Shown in pieces: positions 60,222 to 64,000 of a stretch of 64,000 nt of DNA (the stretch's first letter is position 1; the number at the start of each line of letters is the position of its first letter). Both the position numbers and the translations under genes were made by a program. This DNA is from Cellulomonas phragmiteti (GTDB taxonomy: Bacteria; Actinomycetota; Actinomycetes; Actinomycetales; Cellulomonadaceae). Where the stretch lies: assembly GCF_016862775.1 (NCBI RefSeq), contig NZ_BONP01000004.1, forward strand, positions 152,391 through 216,390, given 5' to 3'. Under the pieces are notes generated by a model. The model did no database searches and had not been told where the DNA came from. It worked only from the letters and a program-made list of their open reading frames with translations.

Positions 60222-62708
60222 ATGAAGTTCGAGCGCATCTACGTCCGCTTCTTTCGTTCGTTCAACTTCGACTACGAGCGCAAGGCCCACCGTGGGGCCC
60301 GTGAGGCACCGTGGGAGCGAACCGAGCTCGGCTGGTACCCCTACGTCCGCATGGACGTCGACCCAAGGATCACGGCCGTTGTTGGCGCCAACGAGTCGGG
60401 CAAGAGCCACCTGCTCGACGCCGTGCAGCGCCTGCTCACCGACCAGGTCGTCGACCGCCAGGACTTCTGCCGGTACTCCGACTTGTACTCGGTTGAGCTG
60501 GGCGAGAGACGCGTATCCGACTTCGCAGGGCGCTTCCGGCCGGACTCCGAGGCGGACCGGGCGTTGATGTCAGGCCTCGGCTACGACCCGGACGACGACC
60601 TGTACTTCGTCCGTGCCGGAACCGGCGCTCCGTTCGTCTTCACGCAACGCCAGTCGGAGGCACGAGAGCTCACCCCTGCACAGGAGCAGTCGCTGAGGGA
60701 CTCTTTCCCAGTCGTGTTTCGGCTGGAGACCGAGATCGCTCTGCCGGTGAGCATGTCAGTTCGCCGACTCGCGGACGACGAGTCCGCTGCACTGCCTCGC
60801 CGCGCGAGGCGCCGCCAGATCCTCGAGTCACTGCCGAAACCCGACTCGACGGAGAAGCAGGCCAGTGCCTGGCTCGTGGCGATCGCCGACCTCCTCCGTC
60901 CTGTGCCGACATCGAGCGACGCCGATGCTCGCGCAGAGAACGAGTTCAACCTCGGGCGTAGTCTCCTGGTCGACGTAGCGAAGATCGATCCAAGTTCGTT
61001 CGGTGACCTTCACGCAGCTTTGGAGGCGGAGCGAGAGGGCGAGGTCAACGCGATTATCCAACGGATGAATGAGGCGATCGCCCGCCACCTGAACTTCCCG
61101 AAGTGGTGGGCGCAGGACCAAGACTTCCAACTTCTCCTATCGCCGCGCGAGCACGAGGTCGCATTCACAGTGCGTGACCGAACCGGTTCCGAGTACTCCT
61201 TCGCGGAGCGAAGCCGAGGCCTCCGCTACTTCCTGTCGTACTACGTGCAGCTGCGAGCCAACCGCGCGCCGGAGGGTCGTCGTCAGCTCTTACTCCTTGA
61301 CGAACCAGACGCGTACCTCTCGGGTGTTGGGCAGCAGGACTTGCTGCGGATTCTTGAGGAGTTCGCGATGCCAGAGGACGGGTCCGAGGGCGGTCAGGTG
61401 CTCTACGTGACGCACTCGCCATATCTGATCAATCGCAATGCGGCACACCGCATTCGCGTCCTCGACAAAGGGAGCGACGACGAGGGCACACGGGTCGTCA
61501 CTGACGCCAGCCGCAACCACTACGAGCCACTGCGCTCTGCACTTGGACCCTTCGTCGCGGAGACCGCGTTCATTGGGGGTGCAAATCTCTTCGTCGAGGG
61601 GCTGGCGGACCAGGTTCTGCTCGCTGGAGTGTCATCTCACCTGCGCGGTCTATACGGCACTGCGCCCAGCCAGACCTTGAACCTGAATGAAGTCACAATC
61701 GTGCCCGCCGGATCAGCAAGTGCGATCCCGTACCTCGTGTACTTGGCGCGCGGTCGCGACCAGGTGCGGCCCCCGTGCGTCGTGCTCTTGGACGGTGACG
61801 ACTCTGGTCATGAGGCGAGCAGAAAGTTGCGACGAGCTCCCGTTGGACGAGGGAGGTCCATCGCCGACGAGTTCATCGTCGTTGTGGACGAGTGGGCCGT
61901 CACCGCGGGGATCGAAGGAGAGTCCGGGATCGCTGTTCAGGAGCCCGAGGATCTCATCACCTCCGCCGTCGCGGCCGAGGCGGCGAACCGGTACGCCAAG
62001 GTCGTGCTCGGTATCGACACCGTCAACGGCGTCCGGCTCACGCCGGAAGTGATCCAGGCCGAGCTCCCGATCCGGCACAGCATGTGGGAGGCGGTAGTCG
62101 CCGTGTTCGGCGAGGTGCACGCCGGCGAGCACATTGAGAAGGTGGGTTTCGCCCGGGAGGTCGTCGGTGTCCTACACGATGGGGGACCGGTCGGATCACT
62201 GCACGAGGCGATCGAGGTCACGCGTGACCGCTTCCGTGCGCTGCTCGGTCACCTTGCGGACCTGCTCCGCGATGCTCGCGCCACCGAAGACGATGCCCAG
62301 CAGCGTGACCGCGTCGGACGACTCGTCCGCGGGTTCCTCAAGGACCATCCCGATGGCGTTACCAAGGACCGGGCCAAGCTGCTGTTCCGAGAGATCGCGC
62401 GCGCGCTCGAGGACACCGAGGAAGGCGATGCCCGGCGTACCGAACTCGCTGACATGCGCCGCCGGTACCAACTCGACCGCGAACCGCTGGCCCAGGTTCA
62501 CGACTACCCACGTTTCCGCGATGAGCTTGCTTCGCTGCGTCTGCAGGAGCGACTCGCGCGCCAGGGTCGTCCAGTCGAGGACGAGCCAAGCACCGCGACC
62601 ATGTCGACGGACATGGTGGCGCCGAGCGCGCACTCGCCAGCTACGCGCCCAGAGGCGCTGCCACAGCCGTCGGGACGGGAGGCGTCCCCGGTTTCGGCAG
62701 CGCCGTAG
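60222..62708 (+). CDS. OLD-family ATP-dependent nuclease (AAA ATPase + TOPRIM)
   Basis: An 828-residue SMC-like ATPase fused to a TOPRIM nuclease. Walker A is VVGANESGKSHLLDAV (54-69), the ATPase signature region is YSFAERSRGLRYFLSYYVQL, and Walker B is RRQLLLLDEPDAYLSGVGQQ (near 356). The TOPRIM domain has its Glu in LFVEGLADQVLL (near 456) and the Asp pair in PCVVLLDGDDSGHE (near 523). About 250 further helical residues and a low-complexity tail follow. OLD proteins cut DNA; GajA of Gabija is one. No GajB helicase lies in the window, so a stand-alone OLD or another defence arrangement is more likely. ATG 60222 begins the fold; codon use is less GC-rich than the core genes. Confidence 0.85.
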   Translation: MKFERIYVRFFRSFNFDYERKAHRGAREAPWERTELGWYPYVRMDVDPRITAVVGANESGKSHLLDAVQRLLTDQVVDRQDFCRYSDLYSVELGERRVSDFAGRFRPDSEADRALMSGLGYDPDDDLYFVRAGTGAPFVFTQRQSEARELTPAQEQSLRDSFPVVFRLETEIALPVSMSVRRLADDESAALPRRARRRQILESLPKPDSTEKQASAWLVAIADLLRPVPTSSDADARAENEFNLGRSLLVDVAKIDPSSFGDLHAALEAEREGEVNAIIQRMNEAIARHLNFPKWWAQDQDFQLLLSPREHEVAFTVRDRTGSEYSFAERSRGLRYFLSYYVQLRANRAPEGRRQLLLLDEPDAYLSGVGQQDLLRILEEFAMPEDGSEGGQVLYVTHSPYLINRNAAHRIRVLDKGSDDEGTRVVTDASRNHYEPLRSALGPFVAETAFIGGANLFVEGLADQVLLAGVSSHLRGLYGTAPSQTLNLNEVTIVPAGSASAIPYLVYLARGRDQVRPPCVVLLDGDDSGHEASRKLRRAPVGRGRSIADEFIVVVDEWAVTAGIEGESGIAVQEPEDLITSAVAAEAANRYAKVVLGIDTVNGVRLTPEVIQAELPIRHSMWEAVVAVFGEVHAGEHIEKVGFAREVVGVLHDGGPVGSLHEAIEVTRDRFRALLGHLADLLRDARATEDDAQQRDRVGRLVRGFLKDHPDGVTKDRAKLLFREIARALEDTEEGDARRTELADMRRRYQLDREPLAQVHDYPRFRDELASLRLQERLARQGRPVEDEPSTATMSTDMVAPSAHSPATRPEALPQPSGREASPVSAAP

Positions 62709-62863
62709 GGCGGCCCGGCCAGGTGCAATCGGACGTCACAGTGCGGAAGCGGCTCAGATATGCATGCGGCGCAGAGCGAGCAAGGCTGCGTGATCGGTGT
62801 CGAAGCCTTCTGGCCTGTCCGGCGCGCGGAGCGATTGGTCCACGACGGCGAAGTTGACGATCG

Positions 62864-63880
62864 CTATGCTTCCAGGATCGGGAGCAGGTCGTGGAGCTTT
62901 TCGGGTAGCAAGAAGGCAATAGCGCCCTCAAGCCGCCGCGGCGCGGGCCCTGCGAAGCCAACTCCAACCTCTAGCGCCGTGACGCTCGACGTCGCATCGA
63001 CGTGCTCGACCGCGGCGTGGTCGAGCATGAGGCTCGCGACCTGACGCGTGAGGTAACTGCCACCCGTCCGTCGAAAGAGGAGGTGGTCGCCAACCGCGAG
63101 GACTCCATCGGACGCATCTATGCCGACGGCATGCGACCACATGCGGGCTACCGGGCCCACCCTTAGCGCAGCGTCTACGCGCTCTGACTCTGCCAGCAGG
63201 CGACTGTTGGAGGCCTCTTCGACATCGCACAAGTAGGCCTCGACGACATTCACAACAGCAATTATTTGATCCGACGAGAGGATGTCGTCGGGTATAGCGT
63301 ACGCGTGAGCCAGTTCATTGCGACGCTCGACTAGATCGAGAATCACTGAAGCGATAGACGCTTTTCCAAGCAGGTTCAACTCATCAGAAACGCCCGAGTT
63401 TGCCGGCTCCTTCACCGTGACGTCGAGTCGCAGAAACATCTCCCGAACAAGCGGGTGTCGGTAGTTGGCCTGCGACCGAGTAAAGACAGGAGCAACCAAA
63501 CGACGTAGTTCGGGGGAAGTTGACGGCGCAAGGGAGAGCAGGACGACTGATTCATCGATTGGTGACCGTAGCCGGGCGCGTTCACCTTCTAGTATAGATT
63601 GCAGCGCAAGCGTCCGGAACTCATTGCGCACTCGCGTTGGCAGGTCGTCATATGACGCGCAAATGTCACCATACAATTCGGCGGTTCTGATGAGAATGCT
63701 ATCGACGGACTGCTCGAGGAGACCGTAACTCTGGACCACGCCGGAAACGTATGTAGTACGCCGCAGTCGGCTGCGCGCCGATGGATCGGAACCCTTCCCG
63801 GAGATGTCGTCTTGTAGACGGCGCATGTCCTCGCGGAGTGTCGTGCAGTCGGACGCGATTGCAGATCTAATTCCTCTCAT
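62864..63880 (-). CDS. HEPN-domain (RiboL-PSP/MAE_28990-like) protein with translation-factor-like C-terminal barrel
   Basis: A 338-residue protein, clearly AT-richer than the core genome. Residues 40-220 are helical with RTTYVSGVVQSYGLLEQSVD and the HEPN RNase motif R-x4-H in LVERRNELAHAYAI (Arg187, His192), resembling RiboL-PSP-type HEPN domains. Residues about 238-322 (RVGPVARMWSHAVGID, LAVGDHLLFRRTGGS, VASLMLDHAAVEHV, ALEVGVGF) follow the strand pattern of the beta-barrel domain 2 of EF-Tu-type GTPases or the U32-peptidase tail. The start overlaps by 4 bases the stop of another gene. A ribosome- or tRNA-directed ribonuclease in a defence or toxin role is inferred. Confidence 0.65.
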   Translation of the reverse strand: MRGIRSAIASDCTTLREDMRRLQDDISGKGSDPSARSRLRRTTYVSGVVQSYGLLEQSVDSILIRTAELYGDICASYDDLPTRVRNEFRTLALQSILEGERARLRSPIDESVVLLSLAPSTSPELRRLVAPVFTRSQANYRHPLVREMFLRLDVTVKEPANSGVSDELNLLGKASIASVILDLVERRNELAHAYAIPDDILSSDQIIAVVNVVEAYLCDVEEASNSRLLAESERVDAALRVGPVARMWSHAVGIDASDGVLAVGDHLLFRRTGGSYLTRQVASLMLDHAAVEHVDATSSVTALEVGVGFAGPAPRRLEGAIAFLLPEKLHDLLPILEA

Positions 63881-64000
63881 CCGCGCTGCGTTTCTATAAC
63901 AGAGTCAAGCAGCAAGAGAATGAGCTCGTCACGCCGCAGAAAGTCTTTCGGATCTGTCTTGCGTCCGTCAAAGTCGCTGGCATGCTCGTCATATAGCTTC
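63877..64000 (-). CDS. 3' end of a gene co-translated with the HEPN gene (continues beyond the window)
   Basis: Only the last 40 codons are visible: KLYDEHASDFDGRKTDPKDF then LRRDELILLLLDSVIETQRG, ending in a TGA that overlaps the ATG of the HEPN gene (ATGA). It is also low in GC. The family cannot be named from this tail; in other genomes HEPN genes of this type often sit beside DUF262/ParB-like nuclease genes, which makes such a partner a reasonable guess. Its identity will decide what the HEPN system is. Confidence 0.6.
   Translation of the reverse strand, partial: KLYDEHASDFDGRKTDPKDFLRRDELILLLLDSVIETQRG

Noticed and set aside
60222..63880. Gabija (GajAB) system
   Set aside because: No UvrD-like helicase gene adjacent. 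The second gene is a convergent HEPN-type protein, so the label is not supported.

Overview
The window is very GC-rich DNA (roughly 70-75% by eye) with dense short-spaced genes, many GTG starts and 4-base ATGA/GTGA overlaps. This is typical of a high-GC actinobacterium. A secreted CBM2-GH30 xylanase-type enzyme with a Pro-Thr linker and a secreted SGNH esterase with a ricin-type lectin domain point towards Cellulomonas or a close relative. The genus is an inference from content; no rRNA or tRNA gene was recognised.

Left part (1-24,900): the end of alanine racemase, a D-Ala-D-Ala ligase, an acyltransferase-3 membrane protein and a NarL-type two-component pair form one overlapping operon. A RelE-type toxin-antitoxin pair follows and abuts a truncated SDR gene and a truncated merR gene. 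Next come DinB, WYL-regulator, amidohydrolase, KefC-type antiporter, HAD, epimerase and saccharopine-dehydrogenase-like genes. Several decayed genes lie between them: a frameshifted HEAT-repeat gene, an internal piece of an SGNH hydrolase and a frameshifted small gene. Then come the secreted esterase and a three-gene operon of a KAS III-like enzyme, a haem-oxygenase-like putative diiron oxidase and an unknown protein.

Middle (24,900-42,300): a MacB-like ABC transporter with its TetR regulator; a CmtR-like metal sensor with two cation-efflux proteins; a MerR-GyrI regulator; envelope genes (two glycosyltransferases, one fused to a DMT-type membrane domain, plus an alpha/beta hydrolase and a DedA protein); and a sensor kinase with two response regulators bracketing an ABC-FtsX transporter.

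Right part (42,300-59,000): a second copy of the amidohydrolase in inverted orientation, several regulator plus oxidoreductase pairs whose operators are visible (TetR, MerR and MarR types), a 28-residue cationic small protein, the GH30 enzyme, a GH25 muramidase and a DUF2599 protein. Two toxin-antitoxin remnants are present.

Right end (59,100-64,000): a remnant of an ISL3-type transposase and a gene-poor stretch lead into a lower-GC segment that looks acquired. It carries an OLD-family ATPase/TOPRIM nuclease and, convergent to it, a HEPN ribonuclease-like protein whose C-terminus looks like the beta-barrel domain 2 of EF-Tu-type translation factors. The HEPN gene is translationally coupled to another gene that runs off the window. 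This is the most likely place for an undescribed defence-type system.

Other broad signals are a shared ~75-bp promoter module in front of the two secreted carbohydrate-active enzymes, and a recurrent leaderless-promoter pattern (TAnnnT box 6-7 bases before the start codon).
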